Source: VRUE01 sp033856275
GTDB taxonomy: Bacteria; Actinomycetota; Thermoleophilia; Solirubrobacterales; 70-9
Assembly (NCBI GenBank): GCA_033856275.1
Contig: JAWVFJ010000021.1
Span: 1 to 64,000 of the forward strand
Direction: 5' to 3'
Length of the DNA stretch: 64,000 bases
The notes under the pieces are model-generated. The model searched no databases and was not told the origin of the DNA. It was given only the letters and a program-made list of their open reading frames with translations. Within the stretch, counting starts at the first letter, position 1. Each line of letters begins with the position of its first letter. A program made the position numbers and the translations under genes. This document shows positions 25,246 to 32,753 of this stretch, piece after piece.

Positions 25246-25655
25246 TCCCGCCTCCGTTCGACATCCTGGCTGATCTGCACGAAGTCGAGCTCGCGCTTGC
25301 CGGCGCGCAGCAGCTGCTCCAACACCCGCGCGATCGCCAGGGCGAGCTCTTCGTCCTCGGTATGCGTGTGCGGGATCATCCGCGTGTTGGGCTGCGAGCC
25401 GAACTCGGGCAGCCCGGGCCCGTAATAGGCAGCGCGGACCTCGAAGAGTGCCCTTGGCTTGAGCCGCCCGGCGTCGAACCCGCGGCCGACATTAGAGGCG
25501 CCACCCAGCGGCGTCACCTCGACCTCCCAGCTGCCGAGGCCCTCGCCGCCGGCTTGGCTGTAGATCGGCCGCTCGCGGACCTGGCGCCCCGTCTTCGTCA
25601 ATCGCGGCTTGCTCGCCGGGTTGGACAGTGTCGGTCTTGGCGGCAGGTCAGTCAC
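25242..25655 (-). CDS. prophage protein of unknown function, last gene of the leftward ATPase block
   Basis: 137 residues. Start GTG at 25655 overlaps the upstream stop in GTGA. The N-terminal half is basic and Pro-rich (DLPPRPTLSNPASKPRLTKTG). The C-terminal half has MIPHTHTEDEELALAIARVL, which looks like a helix-forming domain with a His-rich patch. No family recognised. It converges with the cargo gene, overlapping it by 4 bases. Confidence 0.65.
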   Translation of the reverse strand: MTDLPPRPTLSNPASKPRLTKTGRQVRERPIYSQAGGEGLGSWEVEVTPLGGASNVGRGFDAGRLKPRALFEVRAAYYGPGLPEFGSQPNTRMIPHTHTEDEELALAIARVLEQLLRAGKRELDFVQISQDVERRRD

Positions 25656-25906
25656 TTTCTTGCATCCTTTCGCTTGCGCTTCGCCAGCTGCTCGTCCACC
25701 TGGCGCCGCAGCCACACCTCGGCTGCGGCGGCGGAGTGGCCCAGATAGACGGCCGGGCCGCCCCTCGTGCGGTGCATGTACCAGCCGATCGCGCGGATCT
25801 CCTCCTCATCGGGTGCCTGCACGTAGAAGGGCGGGATCGCCGGCGGCGGCGTGAGCTTGCGCGCGACGACACGCAGCCGGCTTCCCCGCTCACCTAGATC
25901 GCTCAC
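25652..25906 (-). CDS. small prophage protein (84 aa), unknown function
   Basis: GTG start at 25906, overlapping the ATPase 3' end by 17 bases. Sequence VSDLGERGSRLRVVARKL, then APDEEEIRAIGWYMHRTRGG and a very basic C-terminus (KRKRKDARK). Soluble, possibly nucleic-acid-associated. The longer upstream reading lies within the ATPase gene and was not used. Confidence 0.6.
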   Translation of the reverse strand: MSDLGERGSRLRVVARKLTPPPAIPPFYVQAPDEEEIRAIGWYMHRTRGGPAVYLGHSAAAAEVWLRRQVDEQLAKRKRKDARK

Positions 25907-26582
25907 GGGCGTGTGGCCGTCGGCGCTTGACGATCGACTGCTCGAGCATCCAATCGGGCAGAGGCGCCCAGGCAACCGGCTCCTGCAGCGCTCCCTTGGG
26001 CCAATGGATGAAGGCGTGCTCGCCGTGCTCGCGCTGGACGGCTTCGATCTCTTCGCGCATCTCGGTCGCCCCAATCCCGCCAACGATCCGGCAGACGACC
26101 TTCAAGTGCTCCTCATCGATCGGCGGCGCCAGGGTGAACACGTGCTGGACTTCGGAGCGGGCGCGCTTGGGCATGTCGACCGGCATCTGGGTCGCGCCGA
26201 GCAGGCCGCGGCCATTGGCGCCGCCCTGGGAGAGGTAGCGGTTGACCGCCTCGGGTGTCTTGTTGGTCGAGTAGGCGGAAAGGTCGTTGAGCTCGTGCAC
26301 GCAGACGACCAGGTCCAGGCGAGCGCAGCACTGGTCGAAGACCTCGGTCACCTCGGCGAGCTCGGTGCCGGCGGTGACGTAGTGGATGATCGGCTGGTTC
26401 CAGTCGATCGCGGCTGGATCAGAGACGGGCTCGACACCCTCGATAGTCCACTCGTGGCCCTTGGTATCGAAGAGCAGGCGCTGGCACTCGAACTGCGAGA
26501 AGAGGACGTTCAGCAGCTCCGACTTGCCCGATTCGGTCGGTCCGACGACGAAGACGCGCTCGTTGTAGCGGACGCCGCTCAT
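25890..26582 (-). CDS. FtsK/HerA-type genome packaging ATPase of a tailless virus
   Basis: 230 residues, the size of PRD1 P9-type ATPases. Walker A is GPTESGKSE (residues 14-22) after a short beta strand; Walker B is LDLVVCVHELN (near residue 90). The next strand ends GLLGATQMPVDMP, matching the ATQxP sensor of FtsK/HerA motors, with VQHVFTLAP following. Such enzymes translocate the genome into a membrane-lined capsid. The ATG at 26582 overlaps the upstream stop (ATGA). It is much smaller than any terminase and lacks a nuclease domain. Confidence 0.85.
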   Translation of the reverse strand: MSGVRYNERVFVVGPTESGKSELLNVLFSQFECQRLLFDTKGHEWTIEGVEPVSDPAAIDWNQPIIHYVTAGTELAEVTEVFDQCCARLDLVVCVHELNDLSAYSTNKTPEAVNRYLSQGGANGRGLLGATQMPVDMPKRARSEVQHVFTLAPPIDEEHLKVVCRIVGGIGATEMREEIEAVQREHGEHAFIHWPKGALQEPVAWAPLPDWMLEQSIVKRRRPHARERSR

Positions 26583-26701
26583 CGCCAAATAGGTAGGTAG
26601 AGGCCGAAGAGGTAAAGGATCGCGTGGCGGTGCCGGTTGCCGCGCCAGGTGTACAGAAACACTTTGCCGCGAATCAGATGATGCTTGGCAACGCCGCTCA
26701 T
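26579..26701 (-). CDS. 40-residue prophage protein with a hydrophobic tail
   Basis: Short ORF coupled on both sides: its ATG overlaps the upstream stop and its TGA overlaps the ATPase start, each by 4 bases. It reads MSGVAKHHLIRGKVFLYTW, then basic RGNRHRH and a hydrophobic HAILYLFGLYLPIW. Possibly a small membrane-binding component next to the packaging ATPase, such as a unique-vertex protein; the role is inferred. Confidence 0.6.
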   Translation of the reverse strand: MSGVAKHHLIRGKVFLYTWRGNRHRHAILYLFGLYLPIWR

Positions 26702-26970
26702 TCCTCAACCTCCAGCTCGACGGCCTGCCACTGCTCGCCATCCCACTCGAAGAGCCCTAGCCTCGGCGCATCGTCGGAGCGGCACTGGGCAGCGCCCCAG
26801 GCGATCATCCGCAGGTAGCGGTCGAGCTCGGCCGGATCGTCGGGGAGTGCCTTGACCAGCAGCGGTGAGATCGCCATCAGCACCTGCAGCATCTGCGCCG
26901 AGGACTCGTCTTCGGGCTTGAGCGAGACGAGGCGTTGGCGCAGGGCAAGCACCTTCTCGCGGCTGGTCAT
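26698..26970 (-). CDS. small acidic prophage protein (90 aa), unknown
   Basis: ATG at 26970 overlaps the upstream stop. N-terminal helix TSREKVLALRQRLVSLKP, then ESSAQMLQVLMAISPLLVKAL and an acidic end (LEVEE). No domain recognised; probably all-helical. Part of the leftward ATPase block. Confidence 0.65.
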   Translation of the reverse strand: MTSREKVLALRQRLVSLKPEDESSAQMLQVLMAISPLLVKALPDDPAELDRYLRMIAWGAAQCRSDDAPRLGLFEWDGEQWQAVELEVEE

Positions 26971-27662
26971 CCGCCCACCTGCCAATCCACCGCGGTCGGG
27001 TCGACCTCGGCCTCGGCCGGGCGTGGCGGCGGGGGTGGCTCCGGCCCTTCGCTTGGCTGCATCGGCGGCGGCCCGGCCAAGGTGGTCGGGAAATTCGAAG
27101 CTTGCCGCGGCGGCGTCGCCGGCGCCGAAGCCTCCGGTGTGGGCACAGGCGATTCCTCAGCCGGCGCGATCGGCATCGTGTCGGCATCCTCGGCAAGCGC
27201 TGCGAGAACGTCGCGGCGTTCGAGCAGCGAGCGAGTCGCGTAGGCGGCAAGCCCGGTGAGGAGGGTGACCGGATCGGCGTGGCGGGCATAGCGGCGAACC
27301 GGCTCATAGCGATTGCAGATGCGAGTCAGCGGTGGCGCGATCGCCGCCAGGTCGACGTCGGTGTGGACCCAGTCCTGCTCGGAGACGCCGATCGCCGCGT
27401 GCAGCACCCGCCCCTGTACGCCGAGCAGGCTTTTGATCACCTCCTCCTCCCATTGCTCGAGCATCTCCGCCGCGCGCTCGTCGGGCGGCGCCGGCGGCAT
27501 CTCCGCGCCGGCGGCCTCCGAGTCGAAGGCGGGCCCGGCGTCGGCTATAAAGGAGGCCGGCTCAGACTGAGAGGCCCTCGCGGAGGCCGGCGAGGAAGCC
27601 GCCTCGCTTGGGGACGGGGCGCTCTCGGGGCTCGGGCTTGGGCTCGGAGGGTCGTTTGGCAC
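26967..27662 (-). CDS. prophage protein with Pro-rich tails and a helical core, unknown
   Basis: 231 residues from the GTG at 27662, which is preceded by AAGAAGG at good spacing. An alternative ATG at 27500 would avoid a 101-base overlap with the upstream gene. The Ser/Pro-rich N-terminus leads to a core of about 120 residues (AAEMLEQWEEEVIKSLLGVQ onward, DPVTLLTGLAAYATRSLLE). The C-terminus is again Pro-rich (PPMQPSEGPEPPPPPRP). Possibly a virion-internal or scaffold-like protein; not recognised. Confidence 0.55.
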   Translation of the reverse strand: MPNDPPSPSPSPESAPSPSEAASSPASARASQSEPASFIADAGPAFDSEAAGAEMPPAPPDERAAEMLEQWEEEVIKSLLGVQGRVLHAAIGVSEQDWVHTDVDLAAIAPPLTRICNRYEPVRRYARHADPVTLLTGLAAYATRSLLERRDVLAALAEDADTMPIAPAEESPVPTPEASAPATPPRQASNFPTTLAGPPPMQPSEGPEPPPPPRPAEAEVDPTAVDWQVGG

Positions 27663-27909
27663 TGCCTGCCTTCTTTCGCGGTTTTGCTTTCGCTTTCGCC
27701 TTCGGCTTGCCGTAGCTGCCGGGCTTCGCTTTGCGCGCACTCGAGGCAGGAGCGCTACTTGGGTTCGAGGAGGAAGGGGAAGGTCCGGTTGAACCGGACT
27801 CCTCCTCTATACCAAGCACCTTCCGAGCTGCTTTTTGGCGCCCGCGGGCGAGGCCTTCTTCCTGGCGCTTGCGCGCCTCTGGATTCGAGCTGAAGCCACC
27901 GCGGGACAC
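27562..27909 (-). CDS. small, strongly basic prophage protein
   Basis: 115 residues. Starts SRGGFSSNPEARKRQEEGLA, contains Lys/Ala repeats (KPKAKAKAKPRKKAG) and Arg/Pro segments. The composition suggests nucleic-acid binding or virion-DNA neutralisation. First small gene after the JAMM protein. The long overlap with the next gene lowers certainty about their exact boundary. Confidence 0.6.
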   Translation of the reverse strand: MSRGGFSSNPEARKRQEEGLARGRQKAARKVLGIEEESGSTGPSPSSSNPSSAPASSARKAKPGSYGKPKAKAKAKPRKKAGSAKRPSEPKPEPRERPVPKRGGFLAGLREGLSV

Positions 27910-27920
27910 GGCCCGAGATT

Positions 27921-28319
27921 CTACGCGCGGGGCGGCTCGATCGCGAAGTCAACCTCGCCGCCGACAACCGGGTCCCAGAGCCTCCACTGCCATTTCTTCC
28001 CGGGCGCAATGATCAGCAGCACCCCCGTCGATCGCGCCATCGCCGCATCCGCGCCCGACATCTGCGCGTTGCGGTTGGGGTGCGAGTGGTAGGAGCCGAG
28101 CAGCCTGTGGCCCTCATCCTCGATCGAGCGAAGCAGGTCATACATCTGCTCGACGCCGATGGTGAACTCGCGCGCCGGTCGCAGCGCCTCGTTTGTGGCT
28201 GGCAGCGCGTGCGTCACGGACTCGCCGCCCCCCGCGAGGAGGCCACCCGTCTCTACCAATGGGAAGAGCTCGACCTGCCGGGAGATGCGCTCGATCACGC
28301 CGAAACTGAAGGTCAACAT
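27921..28319 (-). CDS. JAB1/MPN (JAMM) metallopeptidase-like protein of the prophage
   Basis: 132 residues with a complete JAMM zinc site: E23, then H78-S-H80 followed by S88 and D91 (YHSHPNRNAQMSGAD), the H-x-H-x7-S-x2-D pattern. JAMM proteins are isopeptidases or peptidases; in tailed phages they occur fused to NlpC/P60 in tail proteins. Here it stands alone at the head of the leftward block, divergent from the capsid operon. The ATG at 28319 lies inside a 19-bp inverted repeat. Confidence 0.8.
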   Translation of the reverse strand: MLTFSFGVIERISRQVELFPLVETGGLLAGGGESVTHALPATNEALRPAREFTIGVEQMYDLLRSIEDEGHRLLGSYHSHPNRNAQMSGADAAMARSTGVLLIIAPGKKWQWRLWDPVVGGEVDFAIEPPRA

Positions 28320-28334
28320 TCCAATCTGGAATGT
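28316..28334. promoter_or_regulatory. inverted-repeat operator candidate between the divergent ATPase and virion operons
   Basis: ACATTCCA-ATC-TGGAATGT: perfect 8-bp arms with a 3-bp spacer, covering the JAMM gene start codon and 52 bases before the first virion gene. Its position at the only divergent promoter region of the element suggests a regulator-binding site. A G-run/C-run hairpin follows at about 28348-28362. Confidence 0.6.
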
Positions 28335-28385
28335 AACCGGGGGCGCGGGGGGGCGACCCCCCTCCCCCCTTCCGGAGCTCACGTG

Positions 28386-28538
28386 ATGCCCTCTAGGTTC
28401 GCGACCGTGAAGCTCTTCGGATACACCGTCGGCCAGATGCTCGTGATCGGGCTGATCGCCCTGGTCGTCATCTACCTCGCCAAGCAGCTCGATGCCCGCG
28501 TCGACATCCCCGGCTTTCACCAGATCGTGACGGCCTGA
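28386..28538 (+). CDS. small single-TM virion protein
   Basis: 50 residues: basic N-terminus, TM MLVIGLIALVVIYLAKQL, and a short exterior tail. First gene of the rightward virion operon. Its stop overlaps the capsid protein start (TGATG). Small membrane proteins of this sort line the inner membrane of tectivirus-like virions. Confidence 0.7.
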   Translation: MPSRFATVKLFGYTVGQMLVIGLIALVVIYLAKQLDARVDIPGFHQIVTA

Positions 28539-29842
28539 TGCATCGCTCAGCCCACGTCGGGGAGCACTACGCGGGCGCCGGCGAGTCGCCCTTCACCCGT
28601 GTGCATTCCCTCGGCGAGGTCCGCCAGGCCTGGGAGAGGACCGGCACCGACACCAGCGCCGCGCACGTCGAACGCTTGATCGAGCAGGGCATCGGCCCGG
28701 TCGCGGGCCAGATGCCGACCGGCATGGACGGCGCCGCCTTCATGACCAATCTGCCCCCTGAGGGCACCTACGCGATGAACACGCAGGTGTTCAGTGAAAA
28801 CACCGAGCGCAACGACGTGCCTCAGAAGGTCGAAGCCTATCCCGGCTTCGGCGGCACCGCGCTCGACATCCCGATCGCCAAAGTCGGCGTCCTCTCGGGC
28901 ATCCAGATCGCCGTCGAAGCGACCCTGAAAACCGGCGGCGCCGCGGGCACGATCACGCCCACCTTCCGCTGGCCCTGGGGGCTCTTCAAGAAGATCGCCG
29001 TCACCGCCAACGGCCAGACCTCGCTGATCGCGCCCTCGGGCCTTGACTGTCGCGCCCGCCACTCGCGCATCTACCGCAACCCGCGTGACCCAGTCACCGT
29101 CGCCCCCTCGACAAACGAATTCGGCGACCCAACCCTGAAAGCGATCGAACGCGGCAAAGAACTCTCCGTCTTCGCGATCTATGAGGTGCCGATCGTCCAC
29201 GACTGGTACTCGATCACCGGCTCGCTCTTCATGCAGTCAGACCAGACCTACGCCGCGCTTCACCTCGAGATGCCCTCGCTGGCCGAACTCTTCACCCTGA
29301 CCGAAACCGCGACGGCCGAATTGACCAACGCGAAGATCATGGTCACCACCACGACCTTCGACGTGCCCTTTGCCAACACCAGCAAAGGCCGCGTGCTCTT
29401 GGTCCCCGACCTGCAGTGGCTGCACGGCTTCATCACCAACACCAAGAACTACTCCAACAACGGCGACGTCGAAGTGCCGCTGGTGCGTGTCTCCGGCGAG
29501 CTCCTGGCGCTCTACTTCTACGTGCAGAACGGCCCCAGCTCGATCATCAATCCGGCGACCTGGGAACAGCTGCGGATGGAATACGGCGCCAACCGCATCC
29601 CTCGCAACTACAAGCCGGTCCAGCACCTGCTCTACAAGAACGCCGACGACTACAACGGGCTGATCCTGCCCGAAGTCGGCTACGTCTGCCTCGACTTCGA
29701 GGCCGACAACCCCAGCCGCGACCTCGTGTTCCCCAAGGGCGTGACCGAACTGAAGGTCGTCCCGACGATCAAGAGCTCGGTCGAAATCAAAGCCAACTCG
29801 GCCGTGCAGTTCGCCGAGGAGGCCCTCTTCTCGGGGCGCTAG
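28538..29842 (+). CDS. candidate major capsid protein, double-jelly-roll type
   Basis: 434 residues, beta-rich, without signal peptide or TM. Two similarly built halves are suggested: the first has LSGIQIAVEATLKTGGAAG, WPWGLFKKIAVTANGQTSL; the second has ATAELTNAKIMVTTTTFDVP and ends RDLVFPKGVTELKVVPTIKS. Short hydrophobic strands around a W/F-G-LFKKI-x-V-x-x-NG element recall DJR capsid proteins such as those of PRD1-like viruses. The length (350-450) and the position beside small membrane genes and a P9-like ATPase agree. There is no HK97 fold signature, prohead protease or scaffold gene nearby. Fold assignment is inference pending structure prediction. Confidence 0.7.
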   Translation: MHRSAHVGEHYAGAGESPFTRVHSLGEVRQAWERTGTDTSAAHVERLIEQGIGPVAGQMPTGMDGAAFMTNLPPEGTYAMNTQVFSENTERNDVPQKVEAYPGFGGTALDIPIAKVGVLSGIQIAVEATLKTGGAAGTITPTFRWPWGLFKKIAVTANGQTSLIAPSGLDCRARHSRIYRNPRDPVTVAPSTNEFGDPTLKAIERGKELSVFAIYEVPIVHDWYSITGSLFMQSDQTYAALHLEMPSLAELFTLTETATAELTNAKIMVTTTTFDVPFANTSKGRVLLVPDLQWLHGFITNTKNYSNNGDVEVPLVRVSGELLALYFYVQNGPSSIINPATWEQLRMEYGANRIPRNYKPVQHLLYKNADDYNGLILPEVGYVCLDFEADNPSRDLVFPKGVTELKVVPTIKSSVEIKANSAVQFAEEALFSGR

Positions 29843-29846
29843 AGCC

Positions 29847-30248
29847 GTGCCTGTCGGGCGCGGAGGATCAGAACGCGGCGGCGTCATCGACCCCGCCGAC
29901 GTCAGGGGCGCCGGCCCGATGGAGTGGGCGCAGATGGTCGGCATCGAACCAAGCCACCCGCTGGTCGGCGGCGGCTCGGAGATGGGCAACAACATCAGCG
30001 AGCGCTGGAGCCGCGTCATCACCCAGCCCTACAGCCAGTCCGGGCCGGCGGCCGACACGATCGCCACGCCCGAAGGCATGACCGGCCTTGGCCACTGGCG
30101 CGACGTCTTCAACCTGCGCGGCAGCGCCACTCCCTGGCTGCTGGTGCTCCTGGTCGCGATCGTCTACCTCTCCCACCTCAAGCTGAGCGCCAGCGGCTCG
30201 ACCGGGGGCTTCGGCAAGCACGTCCGAGCGGGCGCGGCGCTGGAGTAG
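29847..30248 (+). CDS. virion membrane protein, single C-terminal TM
   Basis: 133 residues from GTG 29847. Gly/Ser-rich N-terminal two-thirds (MVGIEPSHPLVGGG region) and a TM helix ATPWLLVLLVAIVYLSHL near residues 95-112, with a short basic tail. Immediately after the capsid gene. Probably a capsid-to-membrane linking protein. Confidence 0.65.
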   Translation: MPVGRGGSERGGVIDPADVRGAGPMEWAQMVGIEPSHPLVGGGSEMGNNISERWSRVITQPYSQSGPAADTIATPEGMTGLGHWRDVFNLRGSATPWLLVLLVAIVYLSHLKLSASGSTGGFGKHVRAGAALE

Positions 30249-30380
30249 ATGATGGAAGAGATCGCCAAGCTGCTGGTGCTGGCCGTGCTCGCGGCGCTCT
30301 TGATCGCGTTCATAAAGCAGGGCCCGAAAGGTCCCAAGTCCTGGTGGCGGTCGAAGTTCCTCGGAGAGGCGAGTGAATGA
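30249..30380 (+). CDS. 43-residue single-TM virion protein
   Basis: MMEEIAKLLVLAVLAALLIA followed by a basic, Trp-containing tail (KQGPKGPKSWWRSK). Starts one base after the upstream stop, and its TGA overlaps the next ATG (ATGA), supporting coding status despite its size. Inner-membrane virion component by context. Confidence 0.65.
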   Translation: MMEEIAKLLVLAVLAALLIAFIKQGPKGPKSWWRSKFLGEASE

Positions 30381-30487
30381 GTTGGACCGGAGCGGCGCTG
30401 ATATTGATCGGCCTCTGGATCATCTTGCGGACGGTCCGCGGCGGCAACCAGGGCAAGACCCTGGTCAACCACATCCTCGGCAAATGA
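30377..30487 (+). CDS. 36-residue single-TM virion protein
   Basis: MSWTGAALILIGLWIILRTV then GGNQGKTLVNHILGK. Coupled by 4-base overlaps on both sides (ATGA). Among the smallest genes in the element. Membrane component inferred. Confidence 0.62.
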   Translation: MSWTGAALILIGLWIILRTVRGGNQGKTLVNHILGK

Positions 30488-30717
30488 GCGAGGAGAGCGC
30501 CAAGGCGGCCGCCGCGGACCCGAACTACATCCTCAGCCAGGATGAGTTCTACAAAGCGATTCGCCCGCTCTACCGGATGCACGGCGAGACGCAGGGCCAG
30601 GTCAGCAATTCCTTCCGCGAGCTCGAATCGGCGGCGGGCTGGATCATGCTCAGCCTCGCCTTCTGGCTCGCCCTCACCGGCTACTACGCCGTCAAGGGAG
30701 ATTGGCAGATTCGATGA
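30484..30717 (+). CDS. 77-residue virion protein with C-terminal TM
   Basis: Helical N-terminal half (LSQDEFYKAIRPLYRMHGE) and TM WIMLSLAFWLALTGYYAV. ATG at 30484 overlaps the previous stop, and its own stop overlaps the next ATG. Function unknown. Confidence 0.65.
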   Translation: MSEESAKAAAADPNYILSQDEFYKAIRPLYRMHGETQGQVSNSFRELESAAGWIMLSLAFWLALTGYYAVKGDWQIR

Positions 30718-31535
30718 CCGTCCTCGACCAGGCCCAGAACTTCTCCGGCGGTCCGATCGCCGCGGCCCGCCAGCGCGACCGCTGGGCGCGCCAGGAAGCC
30801 AACGCCACCGACGATGAGACGCGGGAGTCCTACCGCGAGGCGATCGCCGACCTCGAGGCCCGCTATCCCGATCTCGAAGACGTCCCAATCGGCGGCGCCG
30901 AGGCCTTCGCGCGGGAGCGCGGCCACGGCACCGGCGCCCGCAGCCCCGTCCACGAGGGCCGCCGCCGGCCCGGCTCGCGCGCAGCTGGTCGCACGATCAA
31001 GCCGGGCAAGGGCGCGAGCCCCAAGGTGCCACGGGCAGGTCAGGGCAAAGCCAAGCCGATCCCCGGCATCACCCCCGGAGCCCGGCGCAGCCCCGCCCAG
31101 CGCCGTGCCGCCAAGGGCCAGCCCACGCCGCGCGTGGACCGCGCGATCCGCCAGACTGGGATCCCCGCGGCGGCGAGCAGCGGCGGCTCGGTGGTGATGG
31201 GCGTCCTCGGCGCCACGGTCGGCATGTCGCTGCTCTACCTGCTCGTGACCTCGGCCGAGGCGCAGAACAGCGGCTCCACGCGGCTGCTGCGGCTCTTCGA
31301 ACACGACATTCCCCACATCGTGGGGCGCTTCCTCGACCCGAAAGCCGACGTCTTCCCTGCAGGGGGCTCCACCTCCAGCGAAGGCGAAGGCCCCGTCTTC
31401 AACGAAGCCCCCGGCAGCAACATCGCCACGGCTGCCGCCCGCCTCAAGGCGGCCGCCAAGCTCCCGCGCCGACCGCTGACCCGCGAGCAGAAACGGGAGA
31501 GAGAACGCCGACCACAAGGACACGTCCACCGATGA
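30714..31535 (+). CDS. basic virion membrane protein, unknown
   Basis: 273 residues. Helical start (ARQRDRWARQEANATDDETR), a long Pro/Arg/Lys-rich middle (RTIKPGKGASPKVPRAGQGK region) and one TM (VVMGVLGATVGMSLLYLLV, near 162-180). A C-terminal soluble part ends in a very basic tail (REQKRERERRPQG). The basic segments could contact the packaged genome. Coupled to both neighbours by overlapping start and stop codons. Confidence 0.65.
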   Translation: MTVLDQAQNFSGGPIAAARQRDRWARQEANATDDETRESYREAIADLEARYPDLEDVPIGGAEAFARERGHGTGARSPVHEGRRRPGSRAAGRTIKPGKGASPKVPRAGQGKAKPIPGITPGARRSPAQRRAAKGQPTPRVDRAIRQTGIPAAASSGGSVVMGVLGATVGMSLLYLLVTSAEAQNSGSTRLLRLFEHDIPHIVGRFLDPKADVFPAGGSTSSEGEGPVFNEAPGSNIATAAARLKAAAKLPRRPLTREQKRERERRPQGHVHR

Positions 31536-31690
31536 AAGCGACCACCAAAGAATTCGTCAAGCTCACCCTCGTCCTCGTCGCGCTGTTTCTGATCTTGACC
31601 CATTTCAAAGGCGCGAGCAGCGTGACCGGCAGCCTCTTCCGCGGCTGGGGCGGGATCATCCGCGACTTCCAAGGCCGCGGCTCCTACTAG
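31532..31690 (+). CDS. 52-residue single-TM virion protein
   Basis: MKATTKEFVKLTLVLVALFL then ILTHFKGASSVTGSLFRGWG. ATG overlaps the previous stop; the TAG is 9 bases before the next ATG. Small membrane protein by composition. Confidence 0.62.
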   Translation: MKATTKEFVKLTLVLVALFLILTHFKGASSVTGSLFRGWGGIIRDFQGRGSY

Positions 31691-31699
31691 GCAGAGGCG

Positions 31700-32143
31700 A
31701 TGATCGCCGCCCGCCACCGCTTCCCCTCGCGCGGCTCCTTCGCCGCGCCGACGGCTGCGCGCGGGCGCGCCGAAGGGCCGATGCTCACCGCGCCGCCGCC
31801 CGAAGAGGCGCGCGGGCGCCCCTCCCGCCTCCAGGGCGGCGAATTCGCTCCCGGCGCCAAGCCGGTTCAGGACCTGATCGGCACCGGTGTGCGCGAGCTC
31901 TTCACCTCGATGCTCGATGCGGCGACCGCCGTGCGCCTCGGCGACAACTCCGCCCGGCCGCGCTACTTCGGCACCGTCTTGCCCCAGCCTCAAGTCTGGC
32001 GCACGCCCTCGGACCTGAACGCCGAAGACAGCATCCGCGCCGGCATGATCAACGCCGGCAACGCCCCGGAGATGGCCAACAAGAGCGCCAGCTCGGGCGG
32101 GCCCCCACGGATCGCCGCGAGCCTGCCCGTGAGGGGGCGCTGA
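31700..32143 (+). CDS. virion-operon protein of unknown function (147 aa)
   Basis: No TM. Arg/Ala/Pro-rich N-terminus, then PVQDLIGTGVRELFTSMLDA and RYFGTVLPQPQVWRTPSDLN. The last base of its stop is shared with the next ATG. Not recognised; possibly a minor capsid or tape-measure-like protein. Confidence 0.6.
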   Translation: MIAARHRFPSRGSFAAPTAARGRAEGPMLTAPPPEEARGRPSRLQGGEFAPGAKPVQDLIGTGVRELFTSMLDAATAVRLGDNSARPRYFGTVLPQPQVWRTPSDLNAEDSIRAGMINAGNAPEMANKSASSGGPPRIAASLPVRGR

Positions 32144-32739
32144 TGCCCGAACCGACCCCCGCACCGAAAACCGCCGCCGGCAAGAACTGGTGGGCGAAGC
32201 TCGATCCCAAACGCCGGCGCCTGATCATCGCCGCCGGCGCCGCCGCGGCGCTCGCCCTGCTCTACCTCCTGCTGCGCTCGCGCGGTGGCGAAGCGGCCCC
32301 CGAAGAAGAAGCCGAAAAAGCCCGGCAGGAACGCGAAAACGTCTACCCGACCGCCAACCAGTTCGGCTATCCCGCCGGCGCCGAAGCAAGCGGCTCGATG
32401 ACCGAGGGCCCCGAAGGACTGCCCGGCCTCGAAGGCGCCGAAGGCGCCCCGGGTGCAGAAGGCGCCGAAGGCCAGGAAGGGCCGCTGGGCGAACCGGGGC
32501 CGCCCGGGGCGCCAGGCCCGCACAAGAACGCGGCCAAGCGCAAGGCCGGCGGCAAGGCGACCGGCGGCGGCCATGCCGCCACGACCAAGCGCCACAAAAA
32601 GGGCCGAAGCGGCGGCACGAGTGCCCACGCGGCGCACCGCGGTGTGGCGCGCGGGGCCAAACGCAAAGCTCGCGCCGCCGCTAAACGCAAAGCGCGAGCT
32701 CATAAACCGCGCGTCGCCAGGCGGCGGCGCAAACGCTAA
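32143..32739 (+). CDS. membrane-anchored collagen-like protein with basic tail
   Basis: 198 residues. N-terminal TM (LIIAAGAAAALALLYLLL, about 28-45), a collagen-like Gly-x-y stretch (EGPEGLPGLEGAEGAPGAEG onward to GPPGAPGPH, about 88-127) and a Lys/Arg/His-rich C-terminal tail of about 70 residues. Likely a trimeric fibre or stalk; the basic tail could bind cell-wall polymers or DNA. Collagen-like stalks are known in several viral spike proteins. Confidence 0.7.
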   Translation: MPEPTPAPKTAAGKNWWAKLDPKRRRLIIAAGAAAALALLYLLLRSRGGEAAPEEEAEKARQERENVYPTANQFGYPAGAEASGSMTEGPEGLPGLEGAEGAPGAEGAEGQEGPLGEPGPPGAPGPHKNAAKRKAGGKATGGGHAATTKRHKKGRSGGTSAHAAHRGVARGAKRKARAAAKRKARAHKPRVARRRRKR

Positions 32740-32753
32740 GGAAAGGAAGAACC

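Noticed and set aside
25652..26083. 143-residue reading of the gene before the ATPase end
   Set aside because: The N-terminal 59 residues lie inside the ATPase gene; a GTG at 25906 fits the operon spacing.
28538..29842. HK97-type capsid and a tailed-phage interpretation
   Set aside because: No portal, large terminase with nuclease, prohead protease or tail genes; the ATPase is of the small FtsK/HerA kind.
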